A DNA stretch of 32,657 bases from JAAZPG01 sp012797375. Lineage in GTDB: Bacteria > Acidobacteriota > Aminicenantia > Aminicenantales > UBA4085. Location of the stretch: assembly GCA_937868205.1 (NCBI GenBank), contig CALMMC010000096.1, positions 1 to 32,657 of the forward strand, in the 5' to 3' direction. Shown here piece after piece: positions 7,736-16,446 of this stretch; within the stretch, counting starts at the first letter, position 1, and each line of letters starts with the position of its first letter. The notes beneath the pieces were generated by a model. The model saw only the letters and a program-made list of their open reading frames with translations. It was not told the origin of the DNA and searched no databases. The position numbers and the translations under genes are program-made.

Positions 7736-8650
7736 ATGATCCGTCAACGGCTCGGCTGGATACCGGACATCCCGGACTTCCGGGATTATTCGGGGGAGAC
7801 TCCGGTCGTGCGGGACCTCATGGCCGGGGCCCGTCGACGGCCGGGCCTTCCGCCGCAGAGGGCGGGCGGGGGAGGCCGGCCCGCGGGGGCGTCCGAACCG
7901 CTTCCCCCGGCCGTCGATTTGCGAAGCCACTGCTCGCCGGTCGAGGACCAGGAAAACCTCGGCTCGTGCACGGCCAACGCCGGAACGGGGATCATCGAGT
8001 ATTACGAGCGCCGGGCCTTCGGCCGGCACCTGGAGGCTTCGCGCCTCTTCCTCTATAAAGCCGCCCGCAACCTGATGAAGATCTCCGGCGACACGGGCGC
8101 TTATCTCCGGACGACGATCGGAGCGATGGTCCTCTTCGGCGTTCCTCCCGAGGACTACTGGCCCTACGATGACCGGCCGGACCGGTTCGACCGCGAGCCG
8201 CCGGCCTTCTGCTACGCTTTCGCCCAAAACTACAAGACCATCCGCTATTACCGTCACGATGTCCCCGGAACGCCGGCCGGGGAAACGCTCGACCGAGTCA
8301 AGACCCATCTGGCCGCCGGTCATCCGTCGATGTTCGGGTTCACCGTCTACGGCTCCATCGAGGCGGCCGGCGGCGACGGGGCGATTCCCTTCCCGGGACC
8401 GCGGGAGCGGATCGAGGGAGGGCACGCCGTGGCCGCGGTCGGTTATGACGACCGGCTCAAGATCAGGAACGAAAAAAACGGCGGGGGAGAAACGACCGGA
8501 GCCCTCCTCATCCGCAATTCCTGGGGAAAGGGATGGGGGGACGGCGGGTACGGCTGGCTGCCGTACGCCTACGTCCTCCGCGGCCTGGCCGAGGATTTCT
8601 GGTCCGTCTTGAAGAAGGATTGGATCGACACCGGCGCCTTCGACGAGTGA
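7736..8650 (+). CDS. Papain-like cysteine protease (C1 family) without signal peptide
   Basis: Predicted cysteine peptidase of 304 residues. The C1A catalytic set is complete: oxyanion Gln72 and nucleophile Cys78 in EDQENLGSCTANA, His230 in EGGHAVAAVGYDD, and Asn261 in IRNSWGKGWGDGGYG. The N-terminus LGWIPDIPDFRDY is typical of bacterial C1 peptidases that lack a long inhibitory propeptide. There is no signal peptide or membrane segment, so it should be cytoplasmic unless exported by another route. Residues 36-57 are Gly/Pro/Arg-rich and look like a flexible linker. ATG 7736 has AGGAGG 5 bases upstream. It converges on the antiporter gene 12 bases away. The substrate is unknown. Confidence 0.88.
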   Translation: MIRQRLGWIPDIPDFRDYSGETPVVRDLMAGARRRPGLPPQRAGGGGRPAGASEPLPPAVDLRSHCSPVEDQENLGSCTANAGTGIIEYYERRAFGRHLEASRLFLYKAARNLMKISGDTGAYLRTTIGAMVLFGVPPEDYWPYDDRPDRFDREPPAFCYAFAQNYKTIRYYRHDVPGTPAGETLDRVKTHLAAGHPSMFGFTVYGSIEAAGGDGAIPFPGPRERIEGGHAVAAVGYDDRLKIRNEKNGGGETTGALLIRNSWGKGWGDGGYGWLPYAYVLRGLAEDFWSVLKKDWIDTGAFDE

Positions 8651-8662
8651 GCCGGCCGGATT

Positions 8663-10690
8663 TCAGCTCCGGGGAGGAAAACTCCCGGCCGGAGGGACGC
8701 CGGCTTCCCGGGCCGCCCGGGCGGCCAGGTAGTCGAAGGCGACGTCCATGGCCGCGTGATCGGCGACTAAGACGAGCGTGTCTCCCGGCTCGACCAGGAA
8801 ATCGGCGGCCGGGCCGGTGTGGGATTCTTCGCCGCGGACGACGGCGATGACGGTCGCTCCCGTCCGGGCCCTCAAGTCGAGCTGGGCCAAGGTCCGCCCG
8901 GCGGCCGGGCAATCCGGGCCGACGTAAAACGTCTCAGCCGTCCCGGCCGTCAGCAAGTCGACGATTTTCTCGAAGGACGGCCGGACCGGGCCGGTCGCCC
9001 GCAAGATCCCGTACCGTTCGGCCCGGACGGCCTTGACCTCGGCGTCGATGATGTTTTTGGGGATGTGGTAGGCCTCGAGAACCTGGGAAAAAATCTCGAT
9101 GGAGGTCTCGAATTCCTCGGGGATCACGCTGTCGGCTCCCGCTTCGTAGAGCGCGTCGAGGCCGGTGACGTATCGCGACCGGACGATGATCTGAGCCTTG
9201 GAGCCCAGCCCCCGGACGAGGAGCAGGCCTCGGCGGGTGGCGGTCGCATCGGAGATGGCGAAGACGATGATTTTCGCCCGGCGGATGCCGGCCAGCCTGA
9301 GGATCTCCGTCCGGCAGACATCCCCGAAAAGGGTTTTTTCGCCGTCCTCGACGGCTTGGCGGATAAGCTTCGGATTGAGATCGATGACAAGATGCTCGAT
9401 CCCGGCGGTTCGGAGGACGCGGGCCAGGTTCTGCCCGTTCAGTCCGTACCCGACGATGATGACATGGCCGTTCATCCCGGCCGCCGGCGATTCCTTTTCC
9501 TCCGCCGCGCCGTCGGCCTTCCGCAGCGCTTTGCGGGCCGCCCCGGCGCTCAGGGCGTCGGCCGCCCTCAGGAGATACGGCGAGACGATCATGGTCAGGA
9601 TCGCCGAGGACAGGAACAGCTGAAATCCCGGGCCGGCGAGGAAGCCGTGGGCCCGGGCGGCTCCGGCCAGGACGAAGGCGAATTCCCCGATCTGGGCCAC
9701 TCCCAGGGATCCGAGAAGGATGCCCCGCGGGGACAGCTTCAGGATTTTAAGGACGACCGAATTGATTAGGGTCTTGAGAATAATAACCCCGACGGCCATG
9801 GCTGCGGCAAGGCCCATCGCCCGGCTGAAAATCCGGATGTCGAGGAGCAGGCCGATCGAGATGAAAAACAGGCTGATGAAGACGTCCTTGAGAGGGAGGA
9901 TATCGGCGGCCATCTGGTGGGAATAGGGCGAGTCGGCGACGATCAAGCCGGCTAAAAAAGCCCCGAAGGCCATGGACAACCCCAGAGCTCCGGAGAAGAG
10001 AGCCAGTCCCAGGCAGAGGAGGAGCGAGGACAGAATGAAAAGCTCCCTGATCCGCGTCCGAATAATGACCTCCAGCAGCCGCGGCACGGCCGCCCGCAAA
10101 AAGAAAAAAGCCGCGGTGATGGCCGCCAGACTCCAGCCGAACTTGGCGATCACCCCTGTCGACCCGGCGGCTCGGCCGGCCAGCAGCGGAATCAGGGCGA
10201 TGACGGGCACGGCGATCAGATCGTTGAACAGGGTGATGGCCATGATGGTCCGGCCGTGCGGAGAGTCCAATTCGCCTCGGTCGGCCAGGATTTTCGCCAC
10301 TAAAGCGGTGGCGCTGTTGGCCGCGATGAAGCCGATGATCACCGCCTCGCCCGGGCGGAAGCCCAGGGCGATGAAAATCGCGGCGACGGCTCCCGTAGTC
10401 AGGCCGACCTGAAGCCCGCCGCCGAGGAAAAACGGCCGGCGGGCGGCGACCACGGCGCGGAGGGAAAAGTCCAGGCCGATGACGAACAGGAGCATCATCA
10501 CGCCGACGTCGGCCAGAAGGGAGATCGTCGCGTCGCTTTTGACCAGCCCGACGCCCGAGGGACCCAGGAAGACGCCGGTTAACATGAAGCCGACGACGGC
10601 CAGGATTTTCAGCTTCTGGCTGACGGCCACGACGAACAGGGCCGCCGCCAGGATGAAAACCAGGGTCGTCAGAACGGATGTTTCGCCCAC
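8663..10690 (-). CDS. CPA2-type monovalent cation/proton antiporter with RCK domains (KefB/KefC-like)
   Basis: Inner-membrane K+ (or Na+)/H+ exchanger or glutathione-gated-type efflux protein, 675 residues. About twelve hydrophobic segments (2-385) form the Na+/H+ exchanger domain, with Asn156-Asp157 in TLFNDLIAVPVIALIP at the ion-binding site. KefC has Gln-Asp there. A cytoplasmic RCK_N (TrkA-N) nucleotide-binding domain starts near 408 with the Rossmann motif GYGLNGQNLARVL. A TrkA_C domain (about 590-655) ends in FLVEPGDTLVLVADH. The start is GTG at 10690 with no clear Shine-Dalgarno. The cupin gene ends 36 bases upstream, so the two may share its promoter. The transported ion is not evident from sequence. 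Confidence 0.88.
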   Translation of the reverse strand: MGETSVLTTLVFILAAALFVVAVSQKLKILAVVGFMLTGVFLGPSGVGLVKSDATISLLADVGVMMLLFVIGLDFSLRAVVAARRPFFLGGGLQVGLTTGAVAAIFIALGFRPGEAVIIGFIAANSATALVAKILADRGELDSPHGRTIMAITLFNDLIAVPVIALIPLLAGRAAGSTGVIAKFGWSLAAITAAFFFLRAAVPRLLEVIIRTRIRELFILSSLLLCLGLALFSGALGLSMAFGAFLAGLIVADSPYSHQMAADILPLKDVFISLFFISIGLLLDIRIFSRAMGLAAAMAVGVIILKTLINSVVLKILKLSPRGILLGSLGVAQIGEFAFVLAGAARAHGFLAGPGFQLFLSSAILTMIVSPYLLRAADALSAGAARKALRKADGAAEEKESPAAGMNGHVIIVGYGLNGQNLARVLRTAGIEHLVIDLNPKLIRQAVEDGEKTLFGDVCRTEILRLAGIRRAKIIVFAISDATATRRGLLLVRGLGSKAQIIVRSRYVTGLDALYEAGADSVIPEEFETSIEIFSQVLEAYHIPKNIIDAEVKAVRAERYGILRATGPVRPSFEKIVDLLTAGTAETFYVGPDCPAAGRTLAQLDLRARTGATVIAVVRGEESHTGPAADFLVEPGDTLVLVADHAAMDVAFDYLAARAAREAGVPPAGSFPPRS

Positions 10691-10726
10691 TTCAGAAAGA
10701 GAATATCACACGGCGCAAGCCGCGGA

Positions 10727-11128
10727 CTAGTAAAATTCTTTTTCGCCGGGGCCGGCGAAGGGGCCCTGCTTGACGGCCAGGATGCGGGAATCGGTCAAGA
10801 AGGTCGCTTTGTGGCCGCCCCGGGCCAGGAGGATGCTGTCGCCGGCCTTAAGGATGACCGCCTTGAGCTTCGTCCCTGATTCGTCAAACAGGTCCAGGCG
10901 CATTTTCCCGTCGAGAACGACCAGGACTTCCTGGGTCCGGACGACCGGACCCTTGCCGGCCTTGTGACGGTGCCTCTCGACGGTCCGGCCCTTGGGGTGG
11001 ACGAGAAGACCGAGCTGCTGGGAGAAATCGTCCGGGGTGAAAAAACGCGGACCGCGGCCGGCCGATTCGGCCCGGACCAGGATGGCATAAATAGCTCCGT
11101 CCTTGGCGATTTCGACGGGATTCTTCAT
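10727..11128 (-). CDS. Small single-domain cupin protein
   Basis: A protein of 133 residues with the cupin barrel pattern: HRHKAGKGPVVRTQEVLVVLDGKMRLDLFDESG followed by LKAGDSILLARGGHKATFL. Probable metal or substrate ligands are His53, His55, Glu68 and His106. It resembles WbuC/WxcM-like sugar-associated cupins in outline, but neither a substrate nor an activity can be assigned. The frame is open to 11269. ATG 11128 is chosen because AGGAGAGG lies just upstream and the predicted transcription start (about 11147) excludes longer versions. It is transcribed divergently from gcvT and probably together with the antiporter gene. Confidence 0.72.
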   Translation of the reverse strand: MKNPVEIAKDGAIYAILVRAESAGRGPRFFTPDDFSQQLGLLVHPKGRTVERHRHKAGKGPVVRTQEVLVVLDGKMRLDLFDESGTKLKAVILKAGDSILLARGGHKATFLTDSRILAVKQGPFAGPGEKEFY

Positions 11129-11153
11129 GGCCTCTCCTCCTCTCCTGATCGGC

Positions 11154-11182
11154 ATTGTACGCTCTCGTCCTCCCCTTGCCAA
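11154..11182 (-). promoter_or_regulatory. Cupin/antiporter promoter, -35 overlapping the gcv -35
   Basis: Minus strand: TTGGCA (11182-11177), a 17-base spacer, then TACAAT (11159-11154). Both boxes match 5 of 6. The predicted start is near 11147, giving a leader of about 19 bases. Confidence 0.72.
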
Positions 11183-11204
11183 GACGGGGCCGTTGTGATA
11201 AAAA
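11176..11204 (+). promoter_or_regulatory. gcvT-glyS operon promoter
   Basis: TTGCCA (11176-11181), a 17-base spacer, then TAAAAA (11199-11204) with an extended TGA before it. The predicted start is near 11211, about 39 bases before ATG 11250. That leader is too short for a glycine riboswitch and contains no recognisable aptamer. Confidence 0.6.
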
Positions 11205-11249
11205 AAACATCTCTCATTCTCGATCTCTGATTTCCAAAAGGAAGGTCCG

Positions 11250-12338
11250 ATGAAACAAACCCGTTTCAACGCTCATCATCGCCGCCTCGGGGCGAAAATG
11301 GTCGATTTCTTCGGCTGGGACATGCCCGTCGAGTACAAGGGAATCATCGACGAGCACGTCGCCTGCCGGACGGCGGCCGGGCTCTTCGATGTCAGCCACA
11401 TGGGTGAGGTCCACGTCACGGGAAAAGACGCCCTGGCCTTCATCCAGCATGTCTCGTCCAACGACGCAGCCCGCCTTTCCCCCGGGATGATCCAGTACTC
11501 CGGCCTCATGACCGACAAGGGGACCTATGTCGACGACATGCTGATTTATTGCCTCCATCCGGAGTTCTTCCTGCTCGTCGTCAACGCGGCCAATACCGAC
11601 AAGGACTTCGCTTATCTCACCGCCCATGAGGGCGCGTACGACGTCGTCCTGGACAACGCCTCCGACCGCTACAGCCAGCTCGCCCTCCAGGGCCGCCAGG
11701 CGATCCCGATCCTCCAGCCGATGACCGAGATCCCCCTGGCCGGGATGAAGCCGTTCACCTTCGCCTTCGGCAAGGTCGCCGGCAAGGAATGCCTGGTCTC
11801 GCGGACGGGCTACACCGGCGAGGACGGGTTCGAAATCTACACGCTCGATCCCGATCCCGGAATCCTTTGGGATTCCCTCATGGAGAAGGGGACGCCGCTC
11901 GGGATGCAGCCGGTCGGGCTCGGGGCCCGGGACACGCTCCGCCTCGAAGCCCGCCTGCCCCTCTACGGCAACGATATCGACGACACGACGACGCCGCTCG
12001 AGGCGGACTTCAAGTGGATCGTCAAGTTCAAGAAGGGCGATTTCATCGGCCGCGACGTCCTGGCCCGGCAGAACGAGGAGGGGATCACCCGCAAGCTCGT
12101 CGGCTTCGAGCTGATCGACCGGGGCATCGCCCGGGCCCATTACCCCGTCTTCGTCGAGGGAGCCCCGGCCGGACAGGTCTGCTCGGGAACGTTCGCCCCG
12201 CTTCTTAAGAAAAGCATCGGAACGGTCTATCTGCCGGCGGCCAAGGCCGCCGTGGGGACCGAGTTCGAAATCCTGATCCGGGACAAGAAAGCCCGGGCCA
12301 AGGTCGTCCCCTCGCCGTTTTATAAGCGGGATTACTGA
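11250..12338 (+). CDS. gcvT: Glycine cleavage system T protein (aminomethyltransferase)
   Basis: Transfers the methylene carbon from the aminomethyl-lipoyl arm of GcvH to tetrahydrofolate, releasing ammonia. The 362 residues match family length. Recognisable segments are FFGWDMPVEYKGI, GLFDVSHMGEV, VSRTGYTGEDGFEIY, LGARDTLRLEARLPLYGND and the C-terminal barrel ending IRDKKARAKVVPSPFYKR. ATG 11250 has AAGGAAGG upstream. It is the first gene of the gcv-gly run. gcvH starts 42 bases downstream, preceded by its own Shine-Dalgarno (AGAAGGAGG). Confidence 0.96.
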   Translation: MKQTRFNAHHRRLGAKMVDFFGWDMPVEYKGIIDEHVACRTAAGLFDVSHMGEVHVTGKDALAFIQHVSSNDAARLSPGMIQYSGLMTDKGTYVDDMLIYCLHPEFFLLVVNAANTDKDFAYLTAHEGAYDVVLDNASDRYSQLALQGRQAIPILQPMTEIPLAGMKPFTFAFGKVAGKECLVSRTGYTGEDGFEIYTLDPDPGILWDSLMEKGTPLGMQPVGLGARDTLRLEARLPLYGNDIDDTTTPLEADFKWIVKFKKGDFIGRDVLARQNEEGITRKLVGFELIDRGIARAHYPVFVEGAPAGQVCSGTFAPLLKKSIGTVYLPAAKAAVGTEFEILIRDKKARAKVVPSPFYKRDY

Positions 12339-12380
12339 GTCTCATCCGCCGACATTATCCATAACAGAAGGAGGCCGCGC

Positions 12381-12767
12381 ATGTATCCTCAAGATTACAA
12401 GTTCTCCAAGGAGCACGAATGGGTCAAGGTCGACGGCGACACCGCCGTCATCGGGATCAGCGACTATGCCCAGAATCACCTGGGGGACGTCGTTTACGTC
12501 GATCTCCCGGCCGTCGGGACCAAGCTGACCGCCCACCAGACGATCGGCTCGATCGAATCGGTCAAGGCCGTGTCGGAGATCTTTTCGCCCGTCTCCGGCG
12601 AAGTCATCGAGACGAACGCCGGCTTGACCGACGCCCCGGAAAAGGTCAACCAGGACCCCCACGGCCAAGGGTGGATCCTGAAGCTGAAAATGGCGGACAA
12701 GGGGGATCTGAATGCCCTGATGAACGCCGCCGATTATGAGAAATATCTCGAGGGCTTGGAACATTAA
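12381..12767 (+). CDS. gcvH: Glycine cleavage system H protein (lipoyl carrier)
   Basis: Shuttles the aminomethyl group between the P and T proteins on a lipoyl arm. A protein of 128 residues with the lipoylation site Lys62 in GSIESVKAVSEIFSPVSGEV, the N-terminal YKFSKEHEWVKVDG and the C-terminal GWILKLKM, all diagnostic. A strong AAGGAGG lies upstream of ATG 12381. It lies between gcvT and gcvPA, so its stoichiometry is probably set within the operon. The lipoyl ligase or synthase and the L protein are not in the window. Confidence 0.97.
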   Translation: MYPQDYKFSKEHEWVKVDGDTAVIGISDYAQNHLGDVVYVDLPAVGTKLTAHQTIGSIESVKAVSEIFSPVSGEVIETNAGLTDAPEKVNQDPHGQGWILKLKMADKGDLNALMNAADYEKYLEGLEH

Positions 12768-12788
12768 TCCTCCTGGAAAGGCCGGTTT

Positions 12789-14135
12789 ATGAGCTATATT
12801 GCGTTGAGTGATCAAGACAAGAAGGAGATGCTGGCCCGCCTCGGCGTCTCCTCGGTGGAGGAGCTGTTCGGCTGCATCCCCGAGGATTCGCGGCTGCGCC
12901 GGGATCTCGACCTTCCCCCCGCGATGTCCGAGCCGGAGCTGCTCGGCCACATGGACGCTGTCGCCGGCCGAAATACCTACGGGCGGCACCGGTCGTTTCT
13001 GGGGGGCGGGACGTATCACCATTACATCCCCGCGGTCGTCGATTCCCTGAGCGCCCGGACCGAGTTCCTCACGCCCTACACGCCCTATCAGCCGGAAGTC
13101 AGCCAGGGAACCCTCCAGGTCATCTTTGAGTACCAAACCCTGATCTGCCGTCTGACCGGGATGGACATCGCCAACGCTTCCCTTTATGACGGCGCCTCGG
13201 CCGCGGCCGAAGCCGCCCTCATGGCCCGGCGCCTGACCGGTCGGAGCCGGATTCTCGTCGCCCGCTCCCTCCATCCCCAGTACCGGGAGACAGTCCGAAC
13301 GCTGACCCGGAACCTCGGATTGGCCGTGGAGGAAGTCGGATTCGGCGGGGACGGCGGCCTCAATCCGGAGGAGCTCCGGGCGAAAACGGGCCCGGACGTC
13401 TGCGGCTTGATCGTCCAATCCCCCAACTTCTTCGGCGTGGTCGAGGATCTGGCCGCCTGCGCGGCCGCCGTCCACGAGTCCAAGGGCCTGCTGATCGTCT
13501 CCGTGGCCGAGGCTCTTTCCCTCGGGATTCTCGAGGCGCCCGGCAAGCTCGGCGCCGACATTGTCTGCGGCGAAGCCCAGTCGTTCGGCATCCCCCCGTC
13601 CTTCGGCGGTCCGGGCCTCGGGTTCATGGGCTGCAAAAAAGAGTATCTCCGCCAGCTGCCCGGCCGCATCTGCGGCTTGACCAAGGACGTCGAGGGCCGG
13701 CGGGGCTTCGTCCTGACGCTCTCGACCCGGGAACAGCACATCCGCCGGGAGAAAGCGACGTCGAACATCTGCAGCAACCAGGGCTGGTGCGCCCTCCGGG
13801 CGACGATTTACCTCGAATCGGCCGGCCAAAACGGCCTCCGGGACATCGCCTTGCAGAACGTCCGGAAGGCGGCCTACGCCGCCGGCAAGCTCGCCGCCGG
13901 CGGCGGCATCCGCCTCCGCTTTACCGGAAAAACATTCAACGAGTTCGTCCTCCAGCTTCCCAAGGACGCGGCCGCCGCGGCCGCGGCCCTCCGGGCCAAG
14001 GGCATTCTCGCCGGCCTGGAGCTCGCCCCGCTCTATCCCGAGCTTCCCGGGACGATGCTGGTCTGCGTCACCGAAGTCCGGTCGAAAGAGGAAATCGACG
14101 GACTGGCGGCCGCCCTCGAGGAGGTCCTCCGATGA
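12789..14135 (+). CDS. gcvPA: Glycine dehydrogenase (decarboxylating) subunit 1
   Basis: N-terminal half of the PLP-dependent P protein, which decarboxylates glycine and passes the aminomethyl group to lipoyl-GcvH. The 448 residues match the split-type subunit 1. Visible signatures are FLGGGTYHHYIPAVVD, TPYTPYQPEVSQGTLQ, DGASAAAEAALMA, GEAQSFGIPPSFGGPGLGF and LSTREQHIRREKATSNICSNQ. The PLP lysine is on the partner subunit, as expected. Its stop overlaps the next start (ATGA at 14132-14135), implying coupled translation of the two halves. Confidence 0.96.
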   Translation: MSYIALSDQDKKEMLARLGVSSVEELFGCIPEDSRLRRDLDLPPAMSEPELLGHMDAVAGRNTYGRHRSFLGGGTYHHYIPAVVDSLSARTEFLTPYTPYQPEVSQGTLQVIFEYQTLICRLTGMDIANASLYDGASAAAEAALMARRLTGRSRILVARSLHPQYRETVRTLTRNLGLAVEEVGFGGDGGLNPEELRAKTGPDVCGLIVQSPNFFGVVEDLAACAAAVHESKGLLIVSVAEALSLGILEAPGKLGADIVCGEAQSFGIPPSFGGPGLGFMGCKKEYLRQLPGRICGLTKDVEGRRGFVLTLSTREQHIRREKATSNICSNQGWCALRATIYLESAGQNGLRDIALQNVRKAAYAAGKLAAGGGIRLRFTGKTFNEFVLQLPKDAAAAAAALRAKGILAGLELAPLYPELPGTMLVCVTEVRSKEEIDGLAAALEEVLR

Positions 14136-15589
14136 TCCGCGAACCGCTCATTTTCGAAATCAGCGACCCCGGCAAAAAAGGCTACGCGGTCCCCAAGCTG
14201 GATGTTCCGGCCGCGGCCGAAGCCCTCGCCGGGCTTCCAGTTCGGGAGGGCATCCCCGGCTTTCCCCAGGTTTCCGAAGTCGAGGTGGTCCGCCATTTCA
14301 CCCGTCTCTCCCAGCAGAACTACTGTGTCGATCTCGGGCTCTACCCCCTGGGGTCCTGCACGATGAAGTACAATCCCAAGGTCAACGAAAAAATCGCCGG
14401 CCTTCCGGGATTCGCCGAGGTTCACCCCCTGGCCCCCGTCGAGACGATTCAGGGAAATCTCGAGATCCTTTACCGGACGGAGCGGCTTCTCTGCGAGATC
14501 ACCGGATTCGACGCCGTCACCCTCCAGCCTTCGGCCGGAGCCCAGGGCGAGCTCACGGGAATCATGCTGGCGCGGGCCTGCCACGAGTCCCGCGGCAATC
14601 CCCGCAAGATCGTCCTCATCCCCGATTCCGCCCATGGCACCAATCCCTCCAGCGCCCACCTCAGTGGCTACGAGGTCCGGGAGATCAAATCGAACGCCGC
14701 CGGCCGGATCGACCTGGGATCCCTCCAACAAGCCATGACCGACGAGGTTGCCGCCCTGATGGTAACCAATCCGAACACCCTGGGCGTCTTCGAATCGGAC
14801 ATCTGCAAGATCGCCGACATCGTTCACGGCAAGGGCGGCCTTCTCTACATGGACGGGGCGAACATGAACGCCCTGGCGGGAATCGCCCGGCCGGGCGATT
14901 TCGGCGTCGACGTCCTCCACTTGAACCTCCACAAGACGTTCGCCACGCCCCACGGCGGCGGGGGGCCGGGTTCGGGCCCGGTCGCGGTCAAGAAGATTCT
15001 CGAGCCCTTCCTGCCCGTCCCCGTCGTCGCCCAAAAAGGATCCGCGTACGCCCTCGATTTCGACCGTCCGCGGTCGATCGGCCGGGTCCGGTCCTTCTAC
15101 GGGAATTTCCTGGTCGTGTTGAAGGCCATGGCTTATATTCTTTCCCTCGGCCCCCGGGGGATGCGGGAGGTCGCCGAGATCGCCATCCTCAACGCCAACT
15201 ACATCCGCAAAGGCTTGGAAGGCGTCTTCGACCTGCCGTACGATTCCGCCTCGATGCACGAGGCCGTCTTCTCGGACAAGATCCAGAAGGACGCCTACGG
15301 CGTCACCAACCTTGACATCGCCAAGCGGCTGATCGACCACGGCTTCCATCCGCCGACCATGTCTTTCCCCTTGATCGTCCCCGGCGCCCTGATGATCGAG
15401 CCGACCGAGACGGAAAGCCGGCGGGACCTCGACCTGTTCATCGAGGCGATGAAGACCATCGCCCGGGAAGCGGCCGAGAATCCGGCCCTCCTCAAGGCGG
15501 CCCCGCACCAGACGTATGTCCGGCGGCTGGACGAGACGGCCGCGGCCCGCAATCCCGTCGTCACCTGGGAGGGCGGACAGGATCGATGA
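14132..15589 (+). CDS. gcvPB: Glycine dehydrogenase (decarboxylating) subunit 2
   Basis: PLP-bearing half of the P protein, 485 residues. The cofactor lysine is Lys268 in LHLNLHKTFATPHGGGGPGSGPVAV. Other family segments are NYCVDLGLYPLGSCTMKYNP, QPSAGAQGELTG, PDSAHGTNPSSAHLSGY and MDGANMNALAG. The frame is open upstream to 13787, but that part is another frame of gcvPA. The family N-terminus MIREPLIFEIS begins at ATG 14132. The stop overlaps the glyQ ATG by four bases (ATGA at 15586-15589). Confidence 0.97.
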   Translation: MIREPLIFEISDPGKKGYAVPKLDVPAAAEALAGLPVREGIPGFPQVSEVEVVRHFTRLSQQNYCVDLGLYPLGSCTMKYNPKVNEKIAGLPGFAEVHPLAPVETIQGNLEILYRTERLLCEITGFDAVTLQPSAGAQGELTGIMLARACHESRGNPRKIVLIPDSAHGTNPSSAHLSGYEVREIKSNAAGRIDLGSLQQAMTDEVAALMVTNPNTLGVFESDICKIADIVHGKGGLLYMDGANMNALAGIARPGDFGVDVLHLNLHKTFATPHGGGGPGSGPVAVKKILEPFLPVPVVAQKGSAYALDFDRPRSIGRVRSFYGNFLVVLKAMAYILSLGPRGMREVAEIAILNANYIRKGLEGVFDLPYDSASMHEAVFSDKIQKDAYGVTNLDIAKRLIDHGFHPPTMSFPLIVPGALMIEPTETESRRDLDLFIEAMKTIAREAAENPALLKAAPHQTYVRRLDETAAARNPVVTWEGGQDR

Positions 15590-16446
15590 GCCTTCAGCGC
15601 TTGATCCTCGACCTGCATCGCTTCTGGGCGGACCAGGGGTGCTATCTCGCCCCGACGTACGACCTCGAAGTGGGAGCGGGGACGATGACCCCGGACACGT
15701 TTTTCCGGGTTCTCGGCCCGCGTCCCTGGCGGACGGCCTACGTCCAGCCGGCCCGGCGGCCGACCGACGGCCGGTACGGGGAAAATCCCAACCGCGTTCA
15801 GAAACACCACCAGTATCAAGTGATCCTCAAGCCCTCGCCGGCCGACATCCAGAACGTTTACCTCGACAGTCTCCGGGCCTGCGGCATCGACCTTCGCGAC
15901 CACGACCTCCGCTTCGACGAGGACGACTGGGAATCGCCGACGATCGGCGCCTGGGGGGTGGGCTGGCAGGTCATGCTTGACGGTCTGGAAGTCTCCCAGT
16001 TCACGTACTTTCAGCAAGCCGGCGGCTTGGAGGTTTCCCCGATCCCCGTGGAAATCACCTACGGGCTGGAGCGGCTGGAGATGTTCATCGAGGGCAAGGA
16101 TGACATCTACGACCTCCAATGGTCCGACGACGTCACGTACCGGGACCTGCGCCTGGACGAGGAGCGACAATTTTCGGACTACAACTTCAACCGGGCCACG
16201 GTCAAGACGCTCCGGTTGCAGTTCGCCGCTTTGGAAAAGGAAGCGGCGATGCTGATCGACCAAGGCTTGCCTCTTCCGGCTTACGACCAGTGCCTCAAGT
16301 GCTCCCACGCATTCAACCTCCTCGACGCCCGGGGGGCGATCAGCGTAACCGAGCGGGTCAAGATGATCGCCCAGATCCGGACGCTGGTGTCCCGGGTCGC
16401 CCGCCTCTTCACCGCCCCGGCGCCGTCCGGGGAAGGGGCGGCCTGA
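15586..16446 (+). CDS. glyQ: Glycyl-tRNA synthetase alpha subunit
   Basis: Catalytic subunit of the bacterial heterotetrameric glycyl-tRNA synthetase, which ligates glycine to tRNA-Gly. The 286 residues compare with about 300 in E. coli. The start QRLILDLHRFWADQGCYLAPTYDLEVGAGTM is typical, followed by PRPWRTAYVQPARRPTDGRYGENPNR, QYQVILKPSP, and GWQVMLDGLEVSQFTYFQQAGG. The ATG lies inside the gcvPB stop overlap, and the TGA shares one base with the glyS start, so translation is probably coupled in both directions. Confidence 0.97.
   Translation: MSLQRLILDLHRFWADQGCYLAPTYDLEVGAGTMTPDTFFRVLGPRPWRTAYVQPARRPTDGRYGENPNRVQKHHQYQVILKPSPADIQNVYLDSLRACGIDLRDHDLRFDEDDWESPTIGAWGVGWQVMLDGLEVSQFTYFQQAGGLEVSPIPVEITYGLERLEMFIEGKDDIYDLQWSDDVTYRDLRLDEERQFSDYNFNRATVKTLRLQFAALEKEAAMLIDQGLPLPAYDQCLKCSHAFNLLDARGAISVTERVKMIAQIRTLVSRVARLFTAPAPSGEGAA

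Noticed and set aside
11205..11249. Possible glycine riboswitch before gcvT, expected from the gene content
   Set aside because: Only about 39 bases separate the predicted start site from the ATG, far too short for a glycine aptamer, and no such pattern appears upstream.
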